A stretch of 56,367 bases of DNA, taken from NCBI GenBank assembly GCA_017431035.1, contig JAFRLW010000019.1, forward strand, positions 1 to 56,367, written 5' to 3'. Position numbers and translations under genes: made by a program. Shown here one piece after another: positions 1-6,933 of this stretch (position 1 is its first letter; every line of letters begins with the position of its first letter). The notes below the pieces were generated by a model, which did no database searches, was not told where the DNA came from, and was given only the letters and a program-made list of their open reading frames with translations. Source of the DNA: Clostridia bacterium. GTDB lineage: Bacteria; Bacillota; Clostridia; Oscillospirales; Acutalibacteraceae.

Positions 1-981
1 AAGAAAACCCTTTCTGTTGCAGTTTATAACCACTCTAAACGTATTTATAATGATAATAATAGTGATGTTGAACTTGCTAAAAGTAACGTTTTGATGCTTG
101 GACCTACCGGTGTTGGAAAAACACTTTTGGCGCAAACTCTTGCACGCATACTTGACGTTCCGATAGCGATTACCGATGCCACCACTCTTACTGAGGCGGG
201 ATATGTCTGCGAAGACGTTGAAAATATCCTCCTTCGCCTTATTCAAGCCGCTGATTATGATATTGAGAGGGCGGAGCACGGTATTATCTACGTTGATGAA
301 ATAGATAAAATCGGCAGAAAATCGGAAAACGCTTCCATAACCCGTGACGTCAGCGGTGAGGGCGTTCAACAAGCATTGCTCAAAATACTTGAGGGTACCG
401 TTTCTAATGTTCCTCCGCAGGGCGGTAGAAAACATCCTCAACAAGAGTTTATACAAATTGACACAACAAATATTTTGTTTATTTGTGCCGGTGCTTTTGA
501 CGGAATTGAAAAGATTATCGAGCGTCGAATAGGCGGTGGCTCTTTAGGTTTTGGCGCTGATGTTAAATCAAAACTCAGCATAGAGGCTGAAACACTTGCA
601 TCAAAAGCTACCCACCAGGACCTCGTCAAGTTTGGTCTGATACCTGAACTTGTAGGAAGATTACCGGTTATCACCGCCTTATCTCCTATGGATAAAGAAA
701 CTCTCGTTCGTATTATGACAGAGCCTAAAAACTCTATTATAAAACAATATCAAGAGTTATTCAAAATGGATGGGGTAGAACTTGAGTTTGATAAATCTGC
801 TCTAAGCAAAATTGCCGATTTGACTATCGAACGTAAAACCGGTGCGAGAGGTCTTCGCTCAATAATAGAATCGGTATTAAAAGACATAATGTTTGAAACA
901 CCTTCCGATACCGATATAAAGAAGATAGTTATATCGGAAAAAACGGTTATGGGTGACAAACCTAAAATTATTAAAGTATAA
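1..981 (+). CDS. clpX: ATP-dependent Clp protease ATP-binding subunit ClpX (5'-truncated by window edge)
   Basis: AAA+ unfoldase that feeds substrates into ClpP. The reading frame is open from base 1, so the N-terminal zinc-binding domain lies outside the window. The visible part holds Walker A GPTGVGKT, Walker [11 protein letters not shown], the RKH loop (GGRKH), sensor 1 ([10 protein letters not shown]), a ClpP-docking IGF-type loop (SLGFGAD), the box [15 protein letters not shown] and sensor 2 (GARGLR). The pore-1 loop, normally GYVG, reads GYVC here (Cys codon 208-210). A bidirectional terminator separates it from convergent nadE. The family assignment is certain; only the N-terminus is missing. 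Confidence 0.97.
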   Translation, partial: KKTLSVAVYNHSKRIYNDNNSDVELAKSNVLMLGPTGVGKTLLAQTLARILDVPIAITDATTLTEAGYVCEDVENILLRLIQAADYDIERAEHGIIYVDEIDKIGRKSENASITRDVSGEGVQQALLKILEGTVSNVPPQGGRKHPQQEFIQIDTTNILFICAGAFDGIEKIIERRIGGGSLGFGADVKSKLSIEAETLASKATHQDLVKFGLIPELVGRLPVITALSPMDKETLVRIMTEPKNSIIKQYQELFKMDGVELEFDKSALSKIADLTIERKTGARGLRSIIESVLKDIMFETPSDTDIKKIVISEKTVMGDKPKIIKV

Positions 982-983
982 TA

Positions 984-1022
984 AAAAAACTGCGTTTGCC
1001 GTGATTAGCAAACGCAGTTTTT
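984..1022. terminator. bidirectional terminator between clpX and nadE
   Basis: The perfect stem AACTGCGTTTGC / GCAAACGCAGTT (988-999 with 1008-1019) has an 8-nt loop, an A-run before it and a T-run after it. It can end transcription of both convergent genes. Confidence 0.9.
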
Positions 1023-1027
1023 AATAT

Positions 1028-1753
1028 TTATTCTTCATATTTGAATGAGGGCATTAGTTCTAATTTGAAAAGATTTGCTTTATGTTTTTTATCTATTATT
1101 TCTTTAATGTTTTTATCTTCAATTTCACCGGTTCTGATATACCTATCAAGTACGTCATATGTGAAGCCTAAATTATCCTCGTCGGTTTTTCCGCATAGTC
1201 CGTCAATAGGAACTTTGTCTACAAGTACGTCAGGTAAACCGAGTTCTCTTCCTATTGCTTTCACTTCGCCTACAGTAAAATGAGATAGGGGAGAAAAGTC
1301 GCCTGCGGTATCGCCGTATCTCGTTGAATAACCCACGTAATCTTCCGATAAATTGCAGGTATTGACAACCCGTCCGTTGTTGCTTTGTGATACGGCATAA
1401 AGAACGGTCATTCTGACACGTGGCGGAAGATTGGTTTCGCTTTGTGTTGATAAACTAATGGGAATTGCACCTTTTATAGCATCAACTGTATCTTTAATAT
1501 TAACGGTTATTGAACGAATACCTAAATGACTGCATAAAAGTTTTGCCATATCTATATCGTGCTGAACGCCGCAGGGCATTAAAACACCGATAACTCTGTC
1601 ACGTCCCAGCGCCTTTACACATAGCGCCGCCGCAACGGAACTGTCTTTGCCACCCGAAATACCGATAACGGCATTACAGTCTTTGCCGTTGTTTTCAAAA
1701 AAATCTTTTATCCATTCTACACATTTTTCAGTAGCGTCTTTTGCGTTAAACAT
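1028..1753 (-). CDS. nadE: NAD(+) synthetase, ammonia-dependent
   Basis: Catalyses ATP-dependent amidation of deamido-NAD to NAD in the cytosol. The 241-residue length fits the short ammonia-dependent NadE, with no glutaminase domain. The ATP-pyrophosphatase loop GISGGKDSS lies at residues 31-39, and the downstream block NLSEDYVGYSTRYGDTAGDFSPL is typical of NadE. The start is ATG with AGAGGTG just upstream. It is monocistronic, with its own promoter and a shared terminator with clpX. nadD, which supplies deamido-NAD, is also in this window at 30303. Confidence 0.95.
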   Translation of the reverse strand: MFNAKDATEKCVEWIKDFFENNGKDCNAVIGISGGKDSSVAAALCVKALGRDRVIGVLMPCGVQHDIDMAKLLCSHLGIRSITVNIKDTVDAIKGAIPISLSTQSETNLPPRVRMTVLYAVSQSNNGRVVNTCNLSEDYVGYSTRYGDTAGDFSPLSHFTVGEVKAIGRELGLPDVLVDKVPIDGLCGKTDEDNLGFTYDVLDRYIRTGEIEDKNIKEIIDKKHKANLFKLELMPSFKYEE

Positions 1754-1780
1754 TTTGCACCTCTTATATTTTATATTTAT

Positions 1781-1808
1781 ATTGTATCTTAAAATAATTA
1801 AAAGTCAA
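1781..1808 (-). promoter_or_regulatory. putative sigma-A promoter of nadE
   Basis: On the minus strand TTGACT (1803-1808) and TACAAT (1781-1786) are separated by 16 nt, about 30 bp upstream of the nadE start. Confidence 0.6.
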
Positions 1809-1839
1809 TAAAATAGGGAATAAATATATATAAAATCAC

Positions 1840-1867
1840 TTGACAAAATTATCGTTTATGATATAAT
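1840..1867 (+). promoter_or_regulatory. promoter of tRNA-His
   Basis: TTGACA (1840-1845) and TATAAT (1862-1867), both consensus, have 16 nt spacing and lie 14 bp before the tRNA. Confidence 0.85.
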
Positions 1868-1881
1868 AAATATCGTTCTAT

Positions 1882-1959
1882 GGTGGATGTAGCTTAGTTG
1901 GTTAAAGCGCCGGTTTGTGGCACCGGAGACCGTGGGTTCGAGTCCCATCTTCCACCCCA
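1882..1959 (+). tRNA. tRNA-His (GTG)
   Basis: A full cloverleaf with anticodon GTG. It has the extra G(-1) at 1882 opposite C73, the identity pair of histidine tRNA, and an encoded CCA (1957-1959). It has a consensus promoter and is followed directly by a strong hairpin terminator. Confidence 0.95.
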
Positions 1960-1995
1960 AAAATAAGGTCCCAAACCTTATGGGACCTTATTTTC
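1960..1995 (+). terminator. terminator after tRNA-His
   Basis: A 14-bp perfect stem (1960-1973 with 1981-1994) with a 7-nt loop ends in TTTT. It separates tRNA-His from the tRNA-Gln copies. Confidence 0.8.
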
Positions 1996-2015
1996 AAAAA
2001 GATACAAATAAATTG

Positions 2016-2071
2016 TGGGGTGTCGTCAAGCGGTAAGACACAGCACTTTGACTGCTGCATTCGTAGGTTCG
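2016..2071 (+). pseudogene. truncated tRNA-Gln (TTG) copy
   Basis: These 56 bases are identical to the first 56 bases of the intact tRNA-Gln at 2222. They cover the acceptor 5' strand, the D-arm, the anticodon arm with TTG, and the T-stem up to the T-loop bases TTCG. The identity then stops, and the T-arm 3' half and acceptor 3' strand are missing. It cannot fold into a cloverleaf and is read as a partial duplication. Confidence 0.85.
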
Positions 2072-2080
2072 GCGAAGCTG

Positions 2081-2198
2081 AAATATCGCCGCATCAGGCG
2101 ATATTTACAGTGTAGTCTCGAGCAATTATGTTTTTTCGGTAACACTCGCAGTGTTCGAAAAAACAAATAGCGCAGAGTACCCTGCCACTTGTGGCAGG
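2081..2198. repeat. cluster of three perfect palindromes between the tRNA-Gln copies
   Basis: Hairpin 1 is AAATATCGCC / GGCGATATTT (2081-2106). Hairpin 2 is GTTTTTTCG-AACACT / AGTGTT-CGAAAAAAC with a 2-nt bulge (2130-2164). Hairpin 3 is CCTGCCAC / GTGGCAGG (2181-2198). None has a T-run, so they do not look like terminators. The right arm of hairpin 3, extended to 2202, is the reverse complement of the 3' part of the tRNA. No coding region is visible. Confidence 0.7.
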
Positions 2199-2221
2199 AT
2201 TCATTTAACAATTTAATATAA

Positions 2222-2296
2222 TGGGGTGTCGTCAAGCGGTAAGACACAGCACTTTGACTGCTGCATTCGTAGGTTCGAATCCTGCCACCCCAGCCA
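2222..2296 (+). tRNA. tRNA-Gln (TTG)
   Basis: An intact cloverleaf: acceptor TGGGGTG pairs with CACCCCA, the anticodon is TTG, and CCA is encoded (2294-2296). No consensus promoter lies directly upstream. A weak candidate is TTTACA at 2103-2108 with TATGTT 17 nt later. It may otherwise depend on readthrough past tRNA-His. Confidence 0.95.
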
Positions 2297-2303
2297 GAAA
2301 AAA

Positions 2304-2329
2304 GCACTTGCGAAAGCAAGTGCTTTTTT
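2304..2329 (+). terminator. terminator after tRNA-Gln
   Basis: The stem GCACTTGC-GAAA-GCAAGTGC is preceded by six A and followed by six T. Confidence 0.9.
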
Positions 2330-2338
2330 CAACGATAT

Positions 2339-2357
2339 AAATCCACTGCGTGGATTT
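2339..2357. repeat. short palindrome
   Basis: AAATCCAC-TGC-GTGGATTT is a perfect 8-bp hairpin without a T-run. It resembles the palindromes at 2081-2198 in size and style and may belong to a dispersed palindromic family. Confidence 0.5.
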
Positions 2358-2403
2358 GTGAAATACGCTTTGCAGTGCAATTCGCATTTTTTCAAATATC
2401 TAC

Positions 2404-2432
2404 TTGACAATTTATATCGTATGCGATATAAT
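2404..2432 (+). promoter_or_regulatory. promoter of the OhrR-Gpx operon
   Basis: Consensus TTGACA (2404-2409), a 17-nt spacer and TATAAT (2427-2432). The -10 is embedded in the first of two operator-like inverted repeats. Confidence 0.85.
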
Positions 2433-2459
2433 ATATACAAATAAATCGTGTGCGATATA
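2413..2459 (+). promoter_or_regulatory. two operator-like inverted repeats, probable OhrR sites
   Basis: TATATCGTATGCGATATA (2413-2430) and TAAATCGTGTGCGATATA (2442-2459) differ at two of 18 positions and start 29 bp apart. Each has arms around ATCG / CGAT with a 4-nt centre. The first overlaps the -10 and the second lies just past the expected transcription start, so binding would block the promoter. The gene directly downstream encodes an OhrR/MarR regulator, so autoregulation is the natural inference. Confidence 0.75.
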
Positions 2460-2474
2460 TTTTGGGGTGAGAAT

Positions 2475-2909
2475 ATGGATAACAAATATGAGTCGTTAAG
2501 GCTTAAAAATCAACTATGTTTTCCGCTTTATGCGGTTTCTAATCTTATTACAAGAAAATACAAACCACTACTAAATAAACTCGATTTAACCTATACACAC
2601 TATATTTTAATGATGGTGCTTTGGGAAAAGGGAGAAGTAAATGAAAAACTTTTGTGCGAAGCACTTTGCCTTAAATCCAATACCGTAGGACCAATGCTGA
2701 AAAAACTTAAAAATAAGGGTTATGTTGATATTAAAAAAGATACATCAGATGAAAGAAATATTATTATATCTTTGACAAATGCAGGTCAAAAACTTCAAGA
2801 TAATGCGCTTTTTGTACCTAAGAGTATTGCTAAAGAGTTTAATTTAAGCGAAGAAGAAGCAATTTCTCTATATAAAATACTTTATAAAATACTTGAAAGC
2901 GATAAATAA
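2475..2909 (+). CDS. ohrR: MarR-family transcriptional regulator, OhrR-like peroxide sensor
   Basis: A 144-residue dimeric winged-helix regulator. Its N-terminal block NQLCFPLYA and the segment LTYTHYILMMVLWE match the OhrR branch. Cys15 sits at the position of the redox-sensing cysteine of Bacillus OhrR. The recognition-helix region is followed by a wing with DERN. The ATG at 2475 has GGGGTGAGAAT upstream; an in-frame GTG at 2448 lies inside the second operator and is rejected. The downstream genes encode redox enzymes, which supports a role as a repressor relieved by organic peroxides. The substrate range is inferred. Confidence 0.85.
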   Translation: MDNKYESLRLKNQLCFPLYAVSNLITRKYKPLLNKLDLTYTHYILMMVLWEKGEVNEKLLCEALCLKSNTVGPMLKKLKNKGYVDIKKDTSDERNIIISLTNAGQKLQDNALFVPKSIAKEFNLSEEEAISLYKILYKILESDK

Positions 2910-2927
2910 TACTTAGGAGGTTATTTA

Positions 2928-3347
2928 GTGAAAACAGCAGTAAGATACTATACGAAAACAGGCAATACAAAACGCCTTGCTGATGCAGTTGCAAAGGTAT
3001 GCGGTGTAGAATCACTTCCGATAAGTGAGCCTATCACCGAAAAGGTTGACATTTTATTCTTAGGCAACTCATACTATGCTTTCAGCATAGATCCTGAAGT
3101 AAAACGTTTTGTAAGCGGTCTTGACAAAGAATTGGTCGGACGTATTGTCAATTTCGGCTTGGCGGCTATGCTTAATTCCACGTGGAAAAAAGTTAAAGCC
3201 GAAGCCGATAAAGTAGGAATAAAGATGGATGAACGAGAGTTTCATACAAAAGGCGAGTTCAAAGGTATTCATAAGGGAAGACCTAATGAAAATGATATAA
3301 ATGACGCCGCAGAGTTTGCCAAAAAAATAATAAATGAAGTCGGGTAA
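2928..3347 (+). CDS. flavodoxin-family protein
   Basis: 139 residues with a flavodoxin fold. The FMN phosphate loop TKTGNTKRLAD lies at residues 9-19, and LFLGNSYYAF fits the second flavin-contacting loop. The length suits a short-chain flavodoxin. The start is GTG with TAGGAGG 8 nt upstream. It is second in the OhrR-led operon, 18 bp after the regulator. It probably carries electrons to a partner reductase or oxidase in the same operon; the partner is not identifiable from sequence. Confidence 0.85.
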   Translation: MKTAVRYYTKTGNTKRLADAVAKVCGVESLPISEPITEKVDILFLGNSYYAFSIDPEVKRFVSGLDKELVGRIVNFGLAAMLNSTWKKVKAEADKVGIKMDEREFHTKGEFKGIHKGRPNENDINDAAEFAKKIINEVG

Positions 3348-3351
3348 TTTT

Positions 3352-3828
3352 ATGTTTAGGGAAATGAGAAGATTCAAGCAACAGTTGACAATAGATGAAT
3401 GCATAGATGTTCTAAAAAATGAAAAAAGGGGAGTCCTTTCAATTATCGGCGAAAACGGATACCCATACGGAATACCCATGAATCATTTTTATGATAAAAT
3501 AAAGAATAAAATCTATTTTCACGGCGCTAAAGCGGGATATAAAATTGACTCAATTAAAAAATGTAAAAAAGTATGTTATACAGTTTTTGATAAAGGATAC
3601 AGAAAAGAAAACGACTGGGCGTTAAACGTGAAAAGTGTTGTGGTTTTCGGTGATATTGATATAGTAACCGATACAGAAAAAACAAAAGAAATATGTGAAT
3701 TGTTGTGTAAAAAGTTTACAGATGATGAAGAATACTTAAAAAATGAAATCCAAAATCACCTAAAAAACGTTTTATGCCTGCAAATTACACCCGTACATAT
3801 AACAGGGAAACTTGTTAATGAATCATAG
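3352..3828 (+). CDS. pyridoxamine 5'-phosphate oxidase-family FMN-binding protein
   Basis: 158 residues from the ATG at 3352, which gives the usual N-terminus MFREMRR of this NimA-like subfamily. An upstream in-frame ATG at 3334 overlaps the flavodoxin gene and adds six residues. The split-barrel features are GVLSIIGENGYPYGIPMNH and KIYFHGAKAGYKIDSI, which form the FMN-binding face. Members include 5-nitroimidazole reductases and many uncharacterised oxidoreductases, and the substrate is unknown. Its position between a flavodoxin and a peroxidase suggests a flavin-based detoxification role. Confidence 0.85.
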   Translation: MFREMRRFKQQLTIDECIDVLKNEKRGVLSIIGENGYPYGIPMNHFYDKIKNKIYFHGAKAGYKIDSIKKCKKVCYTVFDKGYRKENDWALNVKSVVVFGDIDIVTDTEKTKEICELLCKKFTDDEEYLKNEIQNHLKNVLCLQITPVHITGKLVNES

Positions 3829-3846
3829 GCTTATCATTGATAAGCC
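3828..3846 (+). repeat. intercistronic hairpin before gpx
   Basis: GGCTTATC-ATT-GATAAGCC begins on the last base of the preceding stop codon. There is no T-run, so it is more likely an mRNA-processing or stability element than a terminator. Confidence 0.5.
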
Positions 3847-3867
3847 ATAATTAAGGAGGACTTGAAA

Positions 3868-4413
3868 ATGAGCACAGTATATGATTTTAATGCAAAAGAC
3901 AGAAAGGGCAACGAGATTTCTTTGTCCGAATACAAAGGCAAGGTATTACTTATTGTAAATACCGCCACTGGATGCGGTTTCACCCCGCACTATGAACCAA
4001 TGGAAGATATGTATAAAGACTTAAAAGATAAAGGTTTTGAAATCCTTGATTTCCCGTCTAATCAGTTTGCTAATCAAGCGCCGGGCAGTGATGAAGAAAT
4101 ACACGATTTTTGCACCATAAAGTTTGGAACTGATTTTCCGCAGTTTGCAAAAATAGACGTAAACGGGGAAAGCGCACATCCGCTTTTTGCTTATCTTGCA
4201 ACTGAAAAACCTTTTAGTGGATTTGGAAAAGGAATAAAAAATGTTGCACTTAATAAGTTTGCCGATATGAACAATAAAAAGTTCAAAGATAAAGCATATA
4301 TAAAATGGAACTTTACAAAGTTCCTTATTAACAGAGAGGGTAAAGTTGTTGCCCGTTTTGAACCGACTGTTGATATGAAAGAGGTCAGAAAAGCAGTCGA
4401 AGAAATACTTTAA
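3868..4413 (+). CDS. glutathione peroxidase family protein (thiol peroxidase type)
   Basis: 181 residues that reduce hydroperoxides. The peroxidatic Cys36 lies in NTATGCGFT, with the Gln of SNQFANQAPG and the Trp/Asn of KWNFTKFLINR completing the catalytic tetrad. The usual FPCNQF cysteine is Ser here (FPSNQF), but a cysteine in DFCTIKF matches the resolving position of thioredoxin-dependent family members. The electron donor is therefore probably thioredoxin, not glutathione. ATG at 3868 has AAGGAGG upstream. It is last in the OhrR operon, which supports peroxide defence. Confidence 0.92.
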   Translation: MSTVYDFNAKDRKGNEISLSEYKGKVLLIVNTATGCGFTPHYEPMEDMYKDLKDKGFEILDFPSNQFANQAPGSDEEIHDFCTIKFGTDFPQFAKIDVNGESAHPLFAYLATEKPFSGFGKGIKNVALNKFADMNNKKFKDKAYIKWNFTKFLINREGKVVARFEPTVDMKEVRKAVEEIL

Positions 4414-4420
4414 TAATATA

Positions 4421-4453
4421 AAAAATCCCATCCAAACGGATGGGATTTTTTTT
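4421..4453. terminator. bidirectional terminator, gpx / lysC
   Basis: The stem AAAAATCCCATCC-AAAC-GGATGGGATTTTT is followed by more T. It sits between convergent genes. Confidence 0.92.
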
Positions 4454-4469
4454 TATTTCTTGATTTTAA

Positions 4470-4937
4470 TTAAAAGAACTTATCGTGAACAACCTGAACG
4501 GCTCTATCGGCCTCTTTTTGATCAATAAGAACGGATATCTTGATTTCGCTTGTAGATATCATTTTGATGTTTATTCCAGCGTCATATAAGGCTTCAAACA
4601 TTTTTGAAGCAACACCGGGGTGGCTTTCCATACCGGCGCCTACTATAGAAACCTTTGCGATAGAATCGTTTTTAATAAGGTCTTTATATTCAAATGTATC
4701 TGAAAGTGATTTGACCGCCTCAAGCGCTTCGTTTGCCTGGTCAAGCGGAACGGTAAATGAAATATCTTTAGTTAAATCTCTGCCGACCGACTGAAGTATC
4801 ATATCAACGTTTACTTTGTGTTGAGCAAGTTTATTAAAGAGTTTGAAAGCAACTCCGGGTGAGTCTTTAAGACCTACAACCGATATACATGCAACGTTTT
4901 CGTCCTTTGCGGCTCCTCTTATAAGTGTTTTTTCCAT
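4470..4937 (-). CDS. probable in-frame aspartokinase beta subunit (internal start in lysC)
   Basis: On the minus strand an AAGGAG (4948-4953) lies 10 nt before an in-frame ATG (4935-4937) that begins MEKTLIRGA, at the boundary between the catalytic and ACT regions. Translation from there would give a 155-residue protein made only of the ACT domains. Bacillus subtilis lysC makes alpha and beta subunits from in-frame overlapping genes in just this way. The RBS and start are seen; the product is inferred. Confidence 0.6.
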   Translation of the reverse strand: MEKTLIRGAAKDENVACISVVGLKDSPGVAFKLFNKLAQHKVNVDMILQSVGRDLTKDISFTVPLDQANEALEAVKSLSDTFEYKDLIKNDSIAKVSIVGAGMESHPGVASKMFEALYDAGINIKMISTSEIKISVLIDQKEADRAVQVVHDKFF

Positions 4938-5675
4938 TTTAACTTTCTCCTTTACTATTGTTCCGCTTTTTTTCTCAAGACTTGAAAGAACTTCAAGTTC
5001 AACATTATATTTTTTTGCCATTTCAACCGAACGGTTGTTTAGTACCTGAGCGCCGAGTGCGGCAAGTTCAAGCATTTCATCATAGGTTATCTCTTTCATT
5101 TTTTGTGCGCCGGTTACTTTGCGAGGATCGGCTGAGTACACGCCGTCAACATCGGTATATATCTGACACTTGTCGGCTTTCATTGATGCCGCTATTGCAA
5201 CGGCACTTGTGTCTGAACCGCCACGACCGAGTGTTGTAAGGTCATCATATTTATTTATACCTTGGAAACCTGCAACTATAACTATTTTTTTCTTGTTGAT
5301 TTCGTTTTGAAGTCTTTCGGTATTTATTTTTTTAATTCTCGCTATAGTGTGGTTTGTATCGGTTTCAAAACCGGCTTGCCAACCAAGGAGAGATACTACC
5401 GGTGCGCCGAGTTTTTCAATGGCCATAGATAGCAGCGCTACCGATATTTGCTCGCCTGCTGTCAGCAGCATATCCATTTCTCTTTTTGAGGGGTTTTCGG
5501 CATTTATTTCGTGTGCTTTAGCGATAAGGTCGTCGGTAGTGTCGCCCTGGGCTGAAACAACGGTTATAACGTCATTACCTTTTTTATAATCATCAATTAT
5601 GATTTTAGCAACGTTGAATATTCTTTCCGCATTTGCAACGGAAGAACCTCCGAATTTTTTTACTATTAGTGACAT
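4470..5675 (-). CDS. lysC: aspartokinase (two ACT domains)
   Basis: Phosphorylates aspartate, the first step toward lysine, threonine, methionine and diaminopimelate. The 401 residues hold the kinase signature KFGGSSV at 7-13, the sites GRGGSDTSAVA and TDVDGVYSADPR, then two C-terminal ACT domains (from about residue 260) for feedback control. The start is ATG. It is last in the ACT-hom-lysC operon. An internal ATG with its own RBS suggests a separately made beta subunit, as in Bacillus aspartokinase II. Confidence 0.96.
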   Translation of the reverse strand: MSLIVKKFGGSSVANAERIFNVAKIIIDDYKKGNDVITVVSAQGDTTDDLIAKAHEINAENPSKREMDMLLTAGEQISVALLSMAIEKLGAPVVSLLGWQAGFETDTNHTIARIKKINTERLQNEINKKKIVIVAGFQGINKYDDLTTLGRGGSDTSAVAIAASMKADKCQIYTDVDGVYSADPRKVTGAQKMKEITYDEMLELAALGAQVLNNRSVEMAKKYNVELEVLSSLEKKSGTIVKEKVKMEKTLIRGAAKDENVACISVVGLKDSPGVAFKLFNKLAQHKVNVDMILQSVGRDLTKDISFTVPLDQANEALEAVKSLSDTFEYKDLIKNDSIAKVSIVGAGMESHPGVASKMFEALYDAGINIKMISTSEIKISVLIDQKEADRAVQVVHDKFF

Positions 5676-5695
5676 TTGATTTTACCTCCGAGGGA

Positions 5696-6919
5696 TCATA
5701 TAATCTTGTACGTTTTTGTACTGTTAGATTTTATACTGTTTAATATGTTGTTTAGTAGGTCTTTTGATACGGGCTTTGTGATAAATGCTATTTCATTTTT
5801 ATCTTCGTTTATATTCGATTTAACAACATTTTCAGCAATATCCTTAAAACTGTTTTTCAAAGAAGAAAAGTCGTTATTTTGGCACAAAACGTAATATGAA
5901 ATGCTATTTAGCGGCTCGGTAATAAATCCTTCCTCGCTGTCTTCCCAAGAAATATACTTTCTGGCACCAAGATGCTTTGCGCAGTCAACAACGTCAGCCA
6001 CAACCGCACTCGCAGTGGGGAGTTTTCCGGCGCCACGACCATAGAACATTACGTCATCACAAGAGTCGCCTTTTACCATAATGGCGTTATAAACACCGTT
6101 TACATTAGATATAATCTCATCTTTACTCACAAGGGTGGGGGCAACGCCGATACTGATTTTTCCGTTTTCTTCTTTTGCGGCTTTGCCTATTAGTTTGATA
6201 ACATATCCAAAATTATTAGCATATGCAACGTCGTCAAGGGTTACGTTTGTTATACCCTCGCAGGAAACGTCTTTTGGATAAATGTGTTTTCCAAAAGCCA
6301 AAGTTGCCAAAATGCATATTTTTCTGCAAGCGTCAAGACCCTCTATATCCGAAGCGGGATTTTTTTCGGCATAACCATTATTTTGAGCCAGTTTAAGAGC
6401 GGTATCAAAATCCATACTATCCACTATCATTTTATTAAGAATATAGTTGGTAGTTCCGTTTAATATACCGTAAATCTCTTTAATATCGTTGGCAACAAGA
6501 CATTGTGTAAGAGGTCTGATAATCGGAATGGTTCCGCCGACAGAAGCCTCAAATAAGAAATTGGCATTATTCTCGTTAGCGGTTTTGATTAGTTCATATC
6601 CCTTTTCAGCAACAAGTTCTTTATTTGAAGTTACAACGCTTTTTCCTTTTTGTAAACAAGCTTTTACAAAATCAAAAGCGGGATGAAGTCCACCGATAAC
6701 CTCTACAACAACTTTTACGCTATCATCATTAAGAATGATGTTGAAATCATTTATAAATTTGTCACTATAGGGAAGACCTTCAAACTTTCTTAAGTCAAGA
6801 ATATATTTTAGTTTTATATCTTCTTTGATACTCTCACTTAGTTTTTTCTCTTGTTTAGTCATTATTTCGGCAACGCCGGAACCGACTACACCATGTCCGA
6901 TTAGTGCTGTATAAATCAT
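5696..6919 (-). CDS. hom: homoserine dehydrogenase
   Basis: Reduces aspartate semialdehyde to homoserine with NAD(P)H for threonine and methionine synthesis. The nucleotide-binding GHGVVGSG is at residues 8-15. The catalytic region carries TSNKELVAEKG, GGTIPIIRPL and GILNGTTNYIL, with YAEKNPASDIEGLDACRK in the substrate domain. About 60 C-terminal residues look like a short or degenerate ACT domain. It lies 20 bp upstream of lysC and 14 bp after the ACT gene, in one operon. Confidence 0.96.
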   Translation of the reverse strand: MIYTALIGHGVVGSGVAEIMTKQEKKLSESIKEDIKLKYILDLRKFEGLPYSDKFINDFNIILNDDSVKVVVEVIGGLHPAFDFVKACLQKGKSVVTSNKELVAEKGYELIKTANENNANFLFEASVGGTIPIIRPLTQCLVANDIKEIYGILNGTTNYILNKMIVDSMDFDTALKLAQNNGYAEKNPASDIEGLDACRKICILATLAFGKHIYPKDVSCEGITNVTLDDVAYANNFGYVIKLIGKAAKEENGKISIGVAPTLVSKDEIISNVNGVYNAIMVKGDSCDDVMFYGRGAGKLPTASAVVADVVDCAKHLGARKYISWEDSEEGFITEPLNSISYYVLCQNNDFSSLKNSFKDIAENVVKSNINEDKNEIAFITKPVSKDLLNNILNSIKSNSTKTYKII

Positions 6920-6933
6920 TTTTTACCCCTTTG

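Noticed and set aside
2016..2220. Prophage or island attachment site at tRNA-Gln
   Set aside because: Integration usually duplicates the tRNA 3' end; here the 5' part is duplicated, and no integrase or island genes lie next to it.
2448..2474. Upstream GTG start for the OhrR-like regulator
   Set aside because: It lies inside the second operator and close to the expected transcription start, has no RBS, and the added residues are not typical of OhrR.
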